From assembly GCA_045603585.1 (NCBI GenBank), contig JAZUMK010000030.1:26414-90413 (forward strand): 64,000 nt of DNA, written 5' to 3'. Shown here piece after piece: positions 1 to 9,353 of this stretch (within the stretch, counting starts at the first letter, position 1; each line of letters opens with the position of its first letter). Origin of the DNA: SFEL01 sp045603585 (GTDB lineage Bacteria > Bacillota > Clostridia > Christensenellales > CAG-138). The notes under the pieces were generated by a model, which ran no database searches, had not been told where the DNA came from, and was given only the letters and a program-made list of their open reading frames with translations. The position numbers and the translations under genes are program-made.

Positions 1-53
1 CCATGGGTGCAGCAGCTGTATGCATGCTGAAGCGCCGCAGGGATGAGGAATAA
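1..53 (+). CDS. C-terminal end of a probable wall-anchored protein (partial)
   Basis: The window opens inside a reading frame that ends with small hydrophobic residues followed by a KRRRDEE tail and a TAA stop. Only 16 codons are visible. A short hydrophobic stretch followed by basic residues is how sortase substrates or membrane-anchored proteins end, and it resembles the end of the large surface protein at 43242-46307. The function cannot be judged from this fragment. An intrinsic terminator follows directly. Confidence 0.5.
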   Translation, partial: MGAAAVCMLKRRRDEE

Positions 54-80
54 ATGATTTTATAATCAGATAAGTTTCAT

Positions 81-113
81 AAAAGTGCGAAGAAATAATT
101 CTTCGCACTTTTT
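81..113 (+). terminator. Intrinsic terminator
   Basis: A 14-bp perfect inverted repeat (AAAAGTGCGAAGAA with its complement) around a 4-nt loop ends in a T run. It closes the partial gene to the left. Confidence 0.85.
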
Positions 114-160
114 GTATGCTGCGAAAAATACATTCACATCAACTGAAATGTACTTATATA

Positions 161-188
161 TTTGTTTTCCCACAAAATCTGCTATAAT
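161..188 (+). promoter_or_regulatory. Possible promoter of the Na/Pi cotransporter gene
   Basis: A perfect TATAAT at 183-188 follows a weak -35 (TTTGTT at 161-166, 16-nt spacer). It lies 75 bases upstream of the start codon at 264. No Pho-box-like repeat was recognised. Confidence 0.4.
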
Positions 189-263
189 TAATAATATAAA
201 GCATTAATTCGCCATGATGAGCGCATGTATCGGGCGATTTGATACAAAAGGGGTATTTGCGTA

Positions 264-2036
264 ATGGATATATCCAATACCATAGCATTGCTGGGCGGCC
301 TGGCGTTCTTTCTCTTTGGCATGAGCCTGCTCGGAGAAGGATTAAAAAGGGTTGCGGGCAAAAAGCTGGAGATGATCTTAGGAAAACTCACATCCACCAC
401 CCTGCGCGGGGTGATGCTGGGTACTCTGGTTACTGCGTTGATACAGTCATCTTCGGCAACTACCGTAATGGTGGTAGGCTTTGTCAATTCCGGCCTTATG
501 AAGCTGACAAATGCCATAGGTATAATCATGGGCGCAAATATCGGTACAACTGCCACGGGCTGGATACTGGTACTGGCGGGCGTTGAGGGGAATTCCGCAT
601 TTTCCTCTGCAACCGTGTTTGCCCTTATGGCTTTTATCGGCATAATACTTTATTTCTTCTGCAAAAAGACCACCCGCAAAAACGTGGGCATGATACTGCT
701 GGCCTTTTCCGTGCTTATGAACGGAATGCAGACCATGAGCGGCGCCATGGCTCCTCTTAAGGAGAGCGAGGCATTCCTTGGGTTTATCTCTGCGGTATCC
801 AATCCGTTTGTGGCCATAGGCGTGGGCATCATAGTAACTGCCATAATACAGAGCTGCTCCGCATCCATAGGTATTCTGCAGGCAATGTCCGTTACCGGCG
901 TTATCGGCTATGAAATAGCCATACCAATGGTACTGGGCATGTGCATTGGCGCCTGTGCTCCGGTTCTGATCTCAGCAATAGGCGCAAATGTCAGCGGCAA
1001 GCGCGCGGCAGCAATATACCTGATATTTAATATTGCCGGCTCTGTTATGCTGATGGTTCCGTTCTATATTATCAATGCAGTTGCAGGCTTTGATTTTATG
1101 GGTGCTCCTGCAACCAGCATGGGAATAGCCATTGTAAATACCATATACAAGGTAGTGGCCACCATGCTGCTCATACCCTTTGCAGGAGTGCTAGAAAAAA
1201 CCGTATGCGCTATCGTAAAGGAAAAGAGCGGAGATGAAGATCTTATCCCCGAGGATGACCTTCTGGATGAGCGTTTTCTGGATTATCCCGCCCTTGCGCT
1301 GGAGCGCTGCGGACAGACCCTGCAAATGATGACGGAAACCGCCTTTAAGAACCTTCGCAAGGCCATAGAGCTGTTTGAAAACTACACGCCGGAGGGCTTC
1401 AATAAGGTTCAGCGACGTGAGGAAAAGGTGGACAGGTATGAGGACGCATTGGGCGCATATCTTGTTCAGCTGAATTCACGTGAGCTTTCCATGGAGGAAA
1501 CGCGAACTGCGGCAATATATCTCAGCAGTTTGAGCAACCTTGAGCGCATATCGGATCACGCCGTCAATCTTTCCGAGTTGGCTCAGGAGCTGGCGGATAA
1601 GGGTATATCCTTCTCTGTACAGGCCATGAAGGAATTGCGAATCTGCGCCGATGCGGTGCTGGAAATACTGGATATTACCCAGCTGGCAATACAGAATAAC
1701 GACCCTGAGCAGGCCGGCATGGTAGAGCCCCTTGAAGAGGTTATAGATGCCCTCAGGGACAGGGTAAAGGAGCGGCACATCAGCAGATTGCAGGCAGGCA
1801 AATGCACCCTTGAGCTGGGCTTCATATTCAACGACTGCATACATAACTTTGAGCGTACGGCGGATCACTGCTCCAATATTGCAGTATCGATACTTGAGAA
1901 CTTTGACGGCCAGATGCAGGCTCACAAATACCTGCGCACCTTCAAACAGGAAAACAGAGAGGAATACGGCATACGCCTTGCAGCCAACGTGAAAAAGTAC
2001 TGCGATGTACTTGAGGCGTTGGATGTGATCGAATAA
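264..2036 (+). CDS. Na/Pi cotransporter family protein with C-terminal PhoU-like domain
   Basis: Sodium-dependent phosphate transporter of the NptA/PNaS type, 590 aa, in the cytoplasmic membrane. The N-terminal half (about residues 1-310) is strongly hydrophobic and has the duplicated signature of this family: QSSSATT at 61-67 and a second QSCSAS near residue 195. The C-terminal part (about 340-560) is soluble, helical and PhoU-like, as in many bacterial NptA homologues. An AAAGGGG ribosome binding site lies 10 bases before the ATG. The gene is monocistronic and ends at a strong palindromic terminator. Known homologues import phosphate with Na+; the PhoU part is usually read as regulatory. 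The family assignment is firm, the physiological substrate is inferred. Confidence 0.9.
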   Translation: MDISNTIALLGGLAFFLFGMSLLGEGLKRVAGKKLEMILGKLTSTTLRGVMLGTLVTALIQSSSATTVMVVGFVNSGLMKLTNAIGIIMGANIGTTATGWILVLAGVEGNSAFSSATVFALMAFIGIILYFFCKKTTRKNVGMILLAFSVLMNGMQTMSGAMAPLKESEAFLGFISAVSNPFVAIGVGIIVTAIIQSCSASIGILQAMSVTGVIGYEIAIPMVLGMCIGACAPVLISAIGANVSGKRAAAIYLIFNIAGSVMLMVPFYIINAVAGFDFMGAPATSMGIAIVNTIYKVVATMLLIPFAGVLEKTVCAIVKEKSGDEDLIPEDDLLDERFLDYPALALERCGQTLQMMTETAFKNLRKAIELFENYTPEGFNKVQRREEKVDRYEDALGAYLVQLNSRELSMEETRTAAIYLSSLSNLERISDHAVNLSELAQELADKGISFSVQAMKELRICADAVLEILDITQLAIQNNDPEQAGMVEPLEEVIDALRDRVKERHISRLQAGKCTLELGFIFNDCIHNFERTADHCSNIAVSILENFDGQMQAHKYLRTFKQENREEYGIRLAANVKKYCDVLEALDVIE

Positions 2037-2062
2037 CCTATAAAACCAACAACAAGCAAAGC

Positions 2063-2086
2063 GGCTTTTCCGTTAACGGAAAAGCC
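2063..2086. terminator. Bidirectional terminator-like palindrome
   Basis: A perfect 24-nt palindrome (GGCTTTTCCGTT and its complement) lies between the convergent Na/Pi cotransporter and AEC permease genes and can serve both. Confidence 0.75.
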
Positions 2087-2139
2087 TCTTTGAATAGATA
2101 TAATGCGAACCGCAGTTTTGGTATGGTTAAAAGTGAACT

Positions 2140-3060
2140 TTATACAGCCGCACAAACCAACTCTAAAATATGCATGCACAGGGGAATGGTTATAAGGCAG
2201 CCAACGGTGGAGATCATGGCCATGGAAGCGCCGAGGCGGCAATCTTCTCCGATCATTTTGGGAAAAACGATGGTATTAAGTCCGCAGGGCATGGCATAGA
2301 GCAGTACGGCAACCATCAGGATTTCCTTGCTGATAAATGGGCTGAGTACGAGACACATGGCGATAGGGATAAGGAGCAGACGGAAAAGCACAACGAAGTA
2401 GGCTGTTTTGTTTTTTATAAGCTCCCTGATGTTATAGTCTGAAATAGTGATGCCGGCCAGCAGCATACTGATTGGGCCCATGCAGCTGGAACCGCTGGAG
2501 GCTATTTTTGCAGCAACGGCAGGAAGCTCCAGTTCTGTAAGACCGAATACAGCGCCTATGGCCATACCCACAAGGGAGGGGCTGATGATTTTTCGCAAGG
2601 AAACAGAGTCTGCATTGGTGAGGGAGCGGTAACCTTCCGTGGATAAATAAATGGTCATTGGAATAGCAAATACCTGAGCATTGAGCAGCATGATATCCCC
2701 ATAGACACTTTGAACCAGCGGATAGCCCACATATCCAAAGTTAGGTACAGTCAGGGTATATTTGATGACATTCTGGCGGTATTTGCCGCTGATAAACCTG
2801 GGAACCAGCAGATAGTTCAAAAGTATTAAAGCTAAAAGTATGCAGGCAGAGATAAGTATCAGCATATACCTTTCCCTGACATATTCTGCTGTAAAGTTCC
2901 TGGAAAAGCTGTTCAGCGAATTACATGGCAGAAAAACCCAAACCTCAAGAACAGAAAGAATTCTGAGATTCTGGGTGCTGAGGAGGTGACGGTTGCCCAA
3001 AAGCCATCCAATGAAGGAAAAAATCAAAAGAACCAGCACATTTTCAGCCAAAGCTTGCAT
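2140..3060 (-). CDS. AEC family (auxin efflux carrier-like) permease
   Basis: Integral membrane transporter of 306 aa with about ten hydrophobic segments, matching the AEC family (PF03547). Bacterial members export or exchange small organic acids such as malate or malonate. Family features seen are the N-terminal segment ending in GWLLGNR and the central VPNFGYVGYP motif, typical of the first conserved helix pair. The chosen ATG at 3060 is preceded by CAGGAG at 8 bases; an in-frame GTG three codons earlier overlaps that site and is less likely. It stands alone between terminators. The substrate is unknown. Confidence 0.85.
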   Translation of the reverse strand: MQALAENVLVLLIFSFIGWLLGNRHLLSTQNLRILSVLEVWVFLPCNSLNSFSRNFTAEYVRERYMLILISACILLALILLNYLLVPRFISGKYRQNVIKYTLTVPNFGYVGYPLVQSVYGDIMLLNAQVFAIPMTIYLSTEGYRSLTNADSVSLRKIISPSLVGMAIGAVFGLTELELPAVAAKIASSGSSCMGPISMLLAGITISDYNIRELIKNKTAYFVVLFRLLLIPIAMCLVLSPFISKEILMVAVLLYAMPCGLNTIVFPKMIGEDCRLGASMAMISTVGCLITIPLCMHILELVCAAV

Positions 3061-3099
3061 AAATATCACTCCTGAGATATTATACCGGATTTTTACGCT

Positions 3100-3127
3100 A
3101 AAGCACCGAAACCCAGCTCGGTGCTTT
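3100..3127. terminator. Terminator hairpin
   Basis: AAAGCACCGA and its complement (3118-3127) flank an 8-nt loop, just beyond the stop codon of the MBL hydrolase gene on the minus strand. Confidence 0.65.
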
Positions 3128-3132
3128 TAGTC

Positions 3133-4110
3133 TTAAGATAACGCTGTATAGGTGGGGCGCTGAGCGTCACCCACTCTTTGAATTTTGCCATTCATGTAAA
3201 GATGCTGCAAATGTGACAGCGCTTCGCCGCAGGCAAACCATTTCTGCATCAGCGGGAAGTCAGCAAAGGTGTTGCGAATGGACCATGTCATTTGTGAAGC
3301 AACCTGGAAAGCGCTCAAGGGCTTGTCTGCTTTGCTCAGTATGTCAATAACCTCGTTCAAACGCACTTCATGGTGATCCATAAGCTGCTGAATGCGCTGC
3401 TGCGGATCATCGGGCAGCTCGCGGTGTGCTGTAAAGAGGCGATTGATGGTATAGCTCTGCAGCTTTTTAAGGTTGGCAAGGTAAATGCCGAGATAGTCAT
3501 TTTCCATATCCCATGCCATGATATTCGGCGTGATGCGGCCAAGAACATGGTCGCCGCAGAACAGGTTGCCGTTTTCGGGATCATAAAGACCGACCTGTCC
3601 CGGAGAGTGACCGCTCAAATCCAGCACTTCAAAATTAAAATCGCCTACGGATAATGTATCACCGGGGGCAACATATGTGAAATCTACAATAAATTCGGGC
3701 TTATGCACATACGCAACATGGTTTTTACCCAGAAGGGATTCTTCCGGAGGGGTCCCTGCAATACGGTTGATTTCCGTAATGAAATCAAAGAACTCCGCAT
3801 TTTGGAAGCGATTGATCAAGGCTCCGTCGAGCCTGCTGGTATATATATGGTTATTGGAGGTTTTCAGCTTGGCGATCAAACCGCTGTGGTCAGCGTGCAG
3901 GTGTGTGACGAATACATCGGTTTTGTCGGGATCAAAATCCAATTCACGCATGCATTTCTGCATGATGTCCCAGCTTTCCTCGGTGTTAAAGGCAGTGTCG
4001 ATGATGAGGTTTCTGGAATCGCCCTTGATAAAGTAGGAATTGATCCACTTCAACGGGCTGTTGACCAGCGGGATAGGGGCGGTAAAGACGTTTTTACATA
4101 ATTCTTGCAT
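3133..4110 (-). CDS. MBL-fold metallo-hydrolase
   Basis: Metallo-beta-lactamase superfamily hydrolase, 325 aa, cytoplasmic. The metal-binding signature THLHADHSG is at residues 69-77 (H70, H72, D74, H75), with a further GHSPGQ His motif near 168 and a CGDHVLG motif just after, so both zinc sites look complete. The C-terminal 80 residues are helical and resemble the winged C-terminus of glyoxalase II-like or LACTB2-like enzymes. It lies 22 bases downstream of the flavodoxin-like reductase gene on the same strand, suggesting one transcript. The ATG is preceded by CCGGAG at 10 bases. The substrate cannot be predicted; a thioesterase role is possible for this subgroup. Confidence 0.85.
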   Translation of the reverse strand: MQELCKNVFTAPIPLVNSPLKWINSYFIKGDSRNLIIDTAFNTEESWDIMQKCMRELDFDPDKTDVFVTHLHADHSGLIAKLKTSNNHIYTSRLDGALINRFQNAEFFDFITEINRIAGTPPEESLLGKNHVAYVHKPEFIVDFTYVAPGDTLSVGDFNFEVLDLSGHSPGQVGLYDPENGNLFCGDHVLGRITPNIMAWDMENDYLGIYLANLKKLQSYTINRLFTAHRELPDDPQQRIQQLMDHHEVRLNEVIDILSKADKPLSAFQVASQMTWSIRNTFADFPLMQKWFACGEALSHLQHLYMNGKIQRVGDAQRPTYTALS

Positions 4111-4132
4111 GTGCGTTATTCTCCGGAAATTT

Positions 4133-4708
4133 CTAGAGTTCGCTTAGTTTTGAGGCAAATTCTCTGGCGTGCGCTTCCTTTTCGGCGTCCATAAATACGC
4201 TTTTATAGCCAAGGTCGCGCTCTGCAAGCATGCCCACATATTCAAGAGCAGAATGCTTGCAATAGCGTATTACACCGGTCTCCCATGTATCAGCACCCTT
4301 TTCAGGGCGATAGCCGCATGTGGTTATAAGGGCCACCTTCTTGCCTGCCCATATAGAGGGCCCTTTTTCATCGCCGTAGTATTTGTTCATGCCATATACC
4401 AATCTATCCAGTACAGCCTTCATGGGAGGCGTGCAGTACCAGGAGTATATGGGGGTTGCAAGTACCAGCATATCGCAGCTGAGCACGCTGTCAAATATTT
4501 CCTGCATATCATCCTTCTGGGGGCAGCCGAATATGCTCCAATCCCTTTGACAGGAGCGGCAGGCATGGCAAGGCTGCAGGTTTTTGTCGTATAGCCATAT
4601 AAGCTCACAATCACAACCTTTTTTCTGCATTTCATCCATAAAGGGACGCAGAAGCTGAATGGTATTGCCTTCTTTACGAGGACTGCCCATCAAAATACAT
4701 ACGCGCAT
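4133..4708 (-). CDS. Flavodoxin-like NAD(P)H-dependent oxidoreductase
   Basis: FMN-dependent reductase of the flavodoxin/NADPH-FMN reductase fold, 191 aa. The N-terminus carries the FMN phosphate loop GSPRKEGNT, followed by a Cys cluster (PCHACRSC and a nearby GCP) typical of clostridial iron-sulfur flavoprotein relatives, and an ATPIYSW flavin-contact motif. The ATG at 4708 is preceded by AGAAAGGAAA; an upstream in-frame ATG has no such site. It is cotranscribed with the MBL hydrolase downstream. The Cys spacing could bind an Fe-S cluster or be redox active; this is not decided from sequence. Confidence 0.85.
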   Translation of the reverse strand: MRVCILMGSPRKEGNTIQLLRPFMDEMQKKGCDCELIWLYDKNLQPCHACRSCQRDWSIFGCPQKDDMQEIFDSVLSCDMLVLATPIYSWYCTPPMKAVLDRLVYGMNKYYGDEKGPSIWAGKKVALITTCGYRPEKGADTWETGVIRYCKHSALEYVGMLAERDLGYKSVFMDAEKEAHAREFASKLSEL

Positions 4709-4782
4709 AATATTTTCCTTTCTGCAAAGCTGCTTGTCAAACATGCTCTTTTATTTGAAGTAATCCATATTCCCTAATAAGG

Positions 4783-4817
4783 AATGACCCGGATAAGATG
4801 GGGATATCCGGGTCATT
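4783..4817 (-). terminator. Terminator hairpin of the acyl-CoA operon
   Basis: A 13-bp perfect stem (AATGACCCGGATA and its complement) with a 9-nt loop lies 44 bases beyond the etfA stop codon. The U run is weak on the minus strand. Confidence 0.7.
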
Positions 4818-4860
4818 ATTTACCGACAGGAGATCGGTCTCAACGATAACTTGTGTCTGT

Positions 4861-5967
4861 CTATTTGCCGGCCTTTGCTGCCTTAACGGCTTCGGTCAGC
4901 ATGGGGGCGACCTTGAACAGGTCACCTACGATGCCGTAGGATGCAACCTCAAAGATGGGTGCATCGGCATTCTTGTTCACGGCGATGATGCACTCGGAAT
5001 CCTGCATACCTGCGCGATGCTGAATGGCGCCGGAAATGCCCAGAGCAACATAGATGCGGGGATGTACGGTCTTGCCGGTCTGACCAACCTGGTGATCGGC
5101 GCTTATCCAGCCGGAGTCAACGCAGGCACGGGAAGAACCAACTACGCCGCCCAGAGCATCTGCCAGTTCCTGTGCAAGGGCGATGCCCTTTTCGGGATCC
5201 TTGCTGATGCCGCGGCCTACGGAAACGATAACATCGGCACCGATAAGGTCTACCAGTTTCTTGGCAACCTTCTGCACTTCGAGAACTTCAACATGAATAT
5301 CGGAAGCGCTGAGCTGTACGTCCACGTTTTCGATCACGGTCTTTGCTGCGCCTGCCTCATCGTAGGGCTGGGTCTGCATAACGCCGGGGCGAACGGTGGA
5401 CATCTGGGGACGGAAACGGGGGCAGATAATGGTAGCCATCAGGTGACCGCCGAATGCGGGACGGGTCATCTTCAGGTTGGTGTTCTGCTCAAATTCGGTG
5501 TTGTCCACATCAATGGTGGAGGTGGTCTTAAGGAAGTCCTTGTACTTATCCACGTCTACATCCAGATGGGTGCAGTCTGCGGTAAGGCCGGTGTGCAGCC
5601 TTGCTGCGCAGCGGGGGCCAAGGTCACGGCCCAGATTAGTTGCGCCGATGAGGAATATCTCAGGCAGTTTATCCTGAATAAGGTCGCAAATTACCTTGGT
5701 ATAGCCGTCGGTGGTATAGTCCTTAAGCAGGGGGCTGTTGCAGTAGTAAACCTTATCTGCACCATAGCCGCCGAGGGACTTTATCTGAGCTTCTTCTATA
5801 TCGGAGCCGAGAAGTACACCGCACAGTTCAACGCCCAGGTCATTGGCCAGCTTGCGTCCTTCGGAGAGCAGCTGGTGGCTAATGGACATTATAACGCCGT
5901 CGCGCTGTTCGCAGAAAACCCATACGCCCTTGAAGGCAGCGGTATCATAGGATTTGAATTCAGCCAT
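4861..5967 (-). CDS. etfA: Electron transfer flavoprotein subunit alpha
   Basis: Alpha subunit of ETF, 368 aa, which carries FAD and takes electrons from acyl-CoA dehydrogenases or takes part in flavin bifurcation with Bcd. The N-terminal domain (1-200) is the nucleotide-binding-like half. The C-terminal FAD domain shows the family run VGSSRACVDSGW near residue 255, then VGQTGKTVHP and ISGAIQH. It is the last gene of the minus-strand acyl-CoA operon and follows etfB by 17 bases. Whether it is the bifurcating type cannot be settled here. Assignment is firm. Confidence 0.95.
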   Translation of the reverse strand: MAEFKSYDTAAFKGVWVFCEQRDGVIMSISHQLLSEGRKLANDLGVELCGVLLGSDIEEAQIKSLGGYGADKVYYCNSPLLKDYTTDGYTKVICDLIQDKLPEIFLIGATNLGRDLGPRCAARLHTGLTADCTHLDVDVDKYKDFLKTTSTIDVDNTEFEQNTNLKMTRPAFGGHLMATIICPRFRPQMSTVRPGVMQTQPYDEAGAAKTVIENVDVQLSASDIHVEVLEVQKVAKKLVDLIGADVIVSVGRGISKDPEKGIALAQELADALGGVVGSSRACVDSGWISADHQVGQTGKTVHPRIYVALGISGAIQHRAGMQDSECIIAVNKNADAPIFEVASYGIVGDLFKVAPMLTEAVKAAKAGK

Positions 5968-5984
5968 TGTTCCAGTCTCCTCTC

Positions 5985-6785
5985 TTAGATAAGATGTTTG
6001 CTGTCCAGGATGCCGATCAGCTGATCCACAGTGGACTTGTCAGCGCCTTCCAGCATCATGCCGGCTCCCTTGACCGGGGGAGAAAAGGACTTATATACAT
6101 TGGTGGGAGATCCCTTAAGACCGATGGTGGTGGCATCGATGAGGGGATCATCCTTCAGGGTGTTGTAATCGAATACATTCAGAGGCTTATTGTAGCATTC
6201 CATAATGCCGCGAACGGTCATATAGCGGGGCTTGTTCAGCTCCTTGACGCAGGTAATGAGGCAGGGAGTATTGGCCTTGAGCATCATGTAGCCATCCTCG
6301 AGAAGGCGCTTTACAACAACGGACTTGCCTTCCAGCTTGATATCGGCGGCGTAGCTGATCTGGGGCAGATTCAGCTTTTCAGCGATCTGGGGACCAACCT
6401 GAGCGGTATCGCCGTCGATTGCCTGACGGCCGCAGAATACGATATCGTCGGCTTCTACGCCGATCTTGTTGATAGCGGCAGCCAGGATCTGGGAAGTGGC
6501 ATAGGTATCGGAACCGCCGAACTCACGGGCAGATACCAGAACAGCGCGGTCAGCACCCATTGCGAGCACTTCGCGGAGCATTCCTTCTGCGGGAGCGGGG
6601 CCCATGGAAACTGCTATAACTTCGCAGCCGGTTTCGTCCTTCAGCTGCAGGGCGGCTTCAACGGCAGCAAGGTCATCGTGGTTGGTTATCGCAGCCATCT
6701 TGCTGCGGTCCATAGTGCCGTCTTCCTTAACAGCAACTACGCCGGTGGTATCCGGAACCTGCTTTACGCATACAATACACTTCAT
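5985..6785 (-). CDS. etfB: Electron transfer flavoprotein subunit beta
   Basis: Beta subunit of ETF, 266 aa. It begins with MKCIVCVKQVPDT, the standard start of the family, and contains the GADRAVLVS segment and a C-terminal arm used for docking. GGAGG precedes the ATG. It sits between the acyl-CoA dehydrogenase gene (20 bases upstream) and etfA, the usual order in clostridial bcd-etfBA clusters. Together with EtfA it passes electrons between the dehydrogenase and ferredoxin, NADH or quinone. Confidence 0.95.
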   Translation of the reverse strand: MKCIVCVKQVPDTTGVVAVKEDGTMDRSKMAAITNHDDLAAVEAALQLKDETGCEVIAVSMGPAPAEGMLREVLAMGADRAVLVSAREFGGSDTYATSQILAAAINKIGVEADDIVFCGRQAIDGDTAQVGPQIAEKLNLPQISYAADIKLEGKSVVVKRLLEDGYMMLKANTPCLITCVKELNKPRYMTVRGIMECYNKPLNVFDYNTLKDDPLIDATTIGLKGSPTNVYKSFSPPVKGAGMMLEGADKSTVDQLIGILDSKHLI

Positions 6786-6805
6786 ATTTATTTATTCCTC
6801 CCCAA

Positions 6806-7948
6806 TCACTTCAAAAGCTCTTTGGCGATAACGATCTTCTGAACCTCGCTGGTGCCCTCGTAAATGGTGAGGATGCGAGCATCACGATAGATACGCTCAA
6901 TGGCGTAATCCTTCATATAACCATAACCGCCGTGGATCTGCAGCGCCTTTGCGGCAATCTCGTTTGCAACTTCAGCAGCATAGAACTTGGCCATAGAAGA
7001 GTTCATGGCGGTAGGTTCGCCTCTGTCCTTCATGGCGGCGGCCTTAAGGTTCAGCAGCTTTGCAGCTTCCAGCTTGGTGGCCATTTCGGCCAGATACCAC
7101 TGGATACCCTGCTTGGTGGCGATGGGCTTGCCGAACTGGGAGCGCTGCTTTACATATTCAAGAGCAGTGTCAAAGGCAGCCTGTGCTTCGCCGCAGGCCT
7201 GTGCTGCAACGCCGATACGGCCGCTTTCAAGGCCGCTCATGGCTACGTTGAAGCCCTTGCCGACCTGACCCAGAACCTGAGACTTGTGAACTCGGCAATC
7301 CTCCAGAATCAGCTCGGAAACGGCTGCGGCGCGGATGCCCATCTTATCTTCGAGCTTACCTATAATGAAGCCGGGAGTGTCGCGATCCACGATGAAAGCG
7401 GTCATGCCGCCGTGGCTTCTCTTTTTCTTATCGGTAACTGCGAAAACCAGAGCGTATGCGCCCTCATTGGGACCCAGGTTGCTTATGAAGCACTTGGAAC
7501 CGTTAAGTACCCAATAATCGCCATCCTGAACAGCAGTGGTCTGAAGGCTGCCTGCGTCAGAACCTGCACCGGGTTCGGTAAGACCGAATGCACCCAGCTT
7601 GCCTTCGACGCAGGACATGCGCAGATACTTCTGCTTCTGCTCTTCGTTGGCATTCTTTACCAGTATGCCGTTTACCAGAAGCTGAACTACGAACATCTCG
7701 GAAGTGCTGGAGCAGGCACGGGCAATTTCCATGGAAACCAGGGCCTTTTCAACTTCGCCCAGACCGGATCCGCCGTACTCTACGGGAACATTTACACCCA
7801 GAAGGCCCAGCTTTGCCAGCTTGGTAACTGCTTCGGCGGGGAATCTACTGGTGCGATCCCATTCATCCGCATAAGGAGCGATCTCGTTATCGCAGAATTC
7901 ACGGGTCATTTTTACGAGCATTTTTTGCTCTTTTGTCAGTTCGAACAA
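6806..7948 (-). CDS. Acyl-CoA dehydrogenase (butyryl/glutaryl/isovaleryl-CoA type)
   Basis: FAD-dependent acyl-CoA dehydrogenase, 380 aa, the normal length for short-chain enzymes. It shows GLTEPGAGSDAGS (flavin contact), the QIHGGYGYMKDY motif and the catalytic base E364 in IYEGTSEVQ. It starts at TTG, with GGAGG 7 bases before. The gene is followed directly by etfB and etfA, its redox partners. It could be butyryl-CoA dehydrogenase. Because the operon and its divergent partner also encode a glutaconyl-CoA decarboxylase, a non-decarboxylating glutaryl-CoA or an isovaleryl/3-methylcrotonyl-CoA enzyme is also possible. Specificity is not decided from the sequence. Confidence 0.93.
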   Translation of the reverse strand: MFELTKEQKMLVKMTREFCDNEIAPYADEWDRTSRFPAEAVTKLAKLGLLGVNVPVEYGGSGLGEVEKALVSMEIARACSSTSEMFVVQLLVNGILVKNANEEQKQKYLRMSCVEGKLGAFGLTEPGAGSDAGSLQTTAVQDGDYWVLNGSKCFISNLGPNEGAYALVFAVTDKKKRSHGGMTAFIVDRDTPGFIIGKLEDKMGIRAAAVSELILEDCRVHKSQVLGQVGKGFNVAMSGLESGRIGVAAQACGEAQAAFDTALEYVKQRSQFGKPIATKQGIQWYLAEMATKLEAAKLLNLKAAAMKDRGEPTAMNSSMAKFYAAEVANEIAAKALQIHGGYGYMKDYAIERIYRDARILTIYEGTSEVQKIVIAKELLK

Positions 7949-7968
7949 TGTAATCCCTCCTAAAATAA

Positions 7969-9273
7969 TTAGATTAATATACCGAGTTGTTTTGCAGCAC
8001 TTGTAAGTTCATCGCGGAAATTGGGGTGTGCTATAGAGATAAGCGCCTTTGTCCTCTGGGACAGAGTCTTTCCTCTGAGCTTGGCCACGCCGTATTCTGT
8101 TACGATGTAATCCACGTCATTTTTGCTGGTTGTAACAAGCGCGCCCTTGGAAAGTGTAGGGGCTATTCTGCTGACAGTTCCGCCTTTGGCAGTGGAGGGG
8201 AAGGCGATGAAGCTCTTACCGCCCTTGGACTGCACTGCTCCGCGCACATAATCAGCCTGTCCACCTGAACCGGACATGTGCTTTGTTCCCATGGATTCGG
8301 CACATACCTGACCGTAGAAGTCCACCTCAAGGGCAGCATTTACGGAGATAAAGTTGGGGTGCTGTGCAATAACGTTGGGGTCGTTTACGTAATCCACCGG
8401 AAGCATTAAAAATGCGGGATTGTCATTTATAAAGTCATATGTGCGCTTGGTGCCAAGAACCAGTGTAGCAACGCTTTTGCCCTTGTGTATGGGCTTGAGT
8501 TGGTTGGTAACCACGCCGCTTTCGATCATGTCCACCATGCTTTCGGTAAAAAGCTCGGTGTGGATGCCCATGTCGTGCTTATTCTGTCTCAGGGCAAGGC
8601 CAACAGCCTCGGGGACTGCACCGATACCAAGCTGCAGGGTTGCTCCGTTGGGGATTTCCTCAGCTATCATTCCGCCTATAACGTGGCTTATCTCATCAAT
8701 GGCAGTGGCGGGCAGCGCAGGCAGAGGGGTGTCGCTTTCGCAAAGAGCTGCAACCTGAGAAATATGAATCATGGGGGAACCGAATGTTCTTGGCATATTC
8801 GGATTTACTTCCAAATAAATGCGCTTTGCCTTGTTGTACAGTACCTCACTGTATGAGCCTACCGCTCCGCTGGAAAACCATCCGTGGCTGTCCATCGGGG
8901 AAACAGTGGCAAAGAAGGCATCGGTGTCCACATAATCCCTGTGAAGGGAAGGAATATCACGATAATGGCATGACATAATGTCCGCGCGGCCTTCATTGAC
9001 AGCCTTGCGCAAACCGCCGCCGGAAAACCAGGATACAGGGGTAATACCCTGGGAGGCCTCAGGACTTAAAGCGGAAAGGGGCATAACATCCAGTACGGAA
9101 TGCAGCTTTACATCCTTGATGTCGCCGGCTTTGGCTCTTTCACCTATCTCGTTTATAATGTTTGTGGGTATAGCTGCGGCAATATCCATAGTACAGTTCC
9201 AACCGGATTGTACCTGATCGGCTATCTGCTTTGCCGAGCACAGCTTTGATTTGTATTGTTCGCTAAATTCCAT
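7969..9273 (-). CDS. Acetyl-CoA hydrolase/transferase family CoA-transferase (butyryl- or 4-hydroxybutyrate-type)
   Basis: Class I CoA-transferase, 434 aa, of the Cat2/AbfT/butyryl-CoA:acetate CoA-transferase group. It exchanges CoA between acetate and an acyl-CoA through a glutamyl-CoA thioester. The probable active-site Glu lies in GIHTELFTE in the second half, and the GIGAVPEAV and GSGGQADYVRG motifs of the family are present. The ATG at 9273 has AAAGGAG at 8 bases; an earlier in-frame ATG two codons upstream is too close to that site. In the operon it would release the final acid (butyrate or a branched acid) or activate the substrate. The exact acid is unknown. Confidence 0.9.
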   Translation of the reverse strand: MEFSEQYKSKLCSAKQIADQVQSGWNCTMDIAAAIPTNIINEIGERAKAGDIKDVKLHSVLDVMPLSALSPEASQGITPVSWFSGGGLRKAVNEGRADIMSCHYRDIPSLHRDYVDTDAFFATVSPMDSHGWFSSGAVGSYSEVLYNKAKRIYLEVNPNMPRTFGSPMIHISQVAALCESDTPLPALPATAIDEISHVIGGMIAEEIPNGATLQLGIGAVPEAVGLALRQNKHDMGIHTELFTESMVDMIESGVVTNQLKPIHKGKSVATLVLGTKRTYDFINDNPAFLMLPVDYVNDPNVIAQHPNFISVNAALEVDFYGQVCAESMGTKHMSGSGGQADYVRGAVQSKGGKSFIAFPSTAKGGTVSRIAPTLSKGALVTTSKNDVDYIVTEYGVAKLRGKTLSQRTKALISIAHPNFRDELTSAAKQLGILI

Positions 9274-9353
9274 AAGCATCTCTCCTTTGGGGCAGAGCAA
9301 GTACGATAAGTAATGTACTTGCAAATACCCTGAAACAGATGAAAGATTAATTA

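Noticed and set aside
4798..5988. Long plus-strand reading frame opposite etfA (also 5967-6842 opposite etfB and 6932-7963 opposite the dehydrogenase gene)
   Set aside because: They mirror clear gene families on the other strand, have low-complexity Gly/Ala/His/Cys-rich products, and lack ribosome sites.
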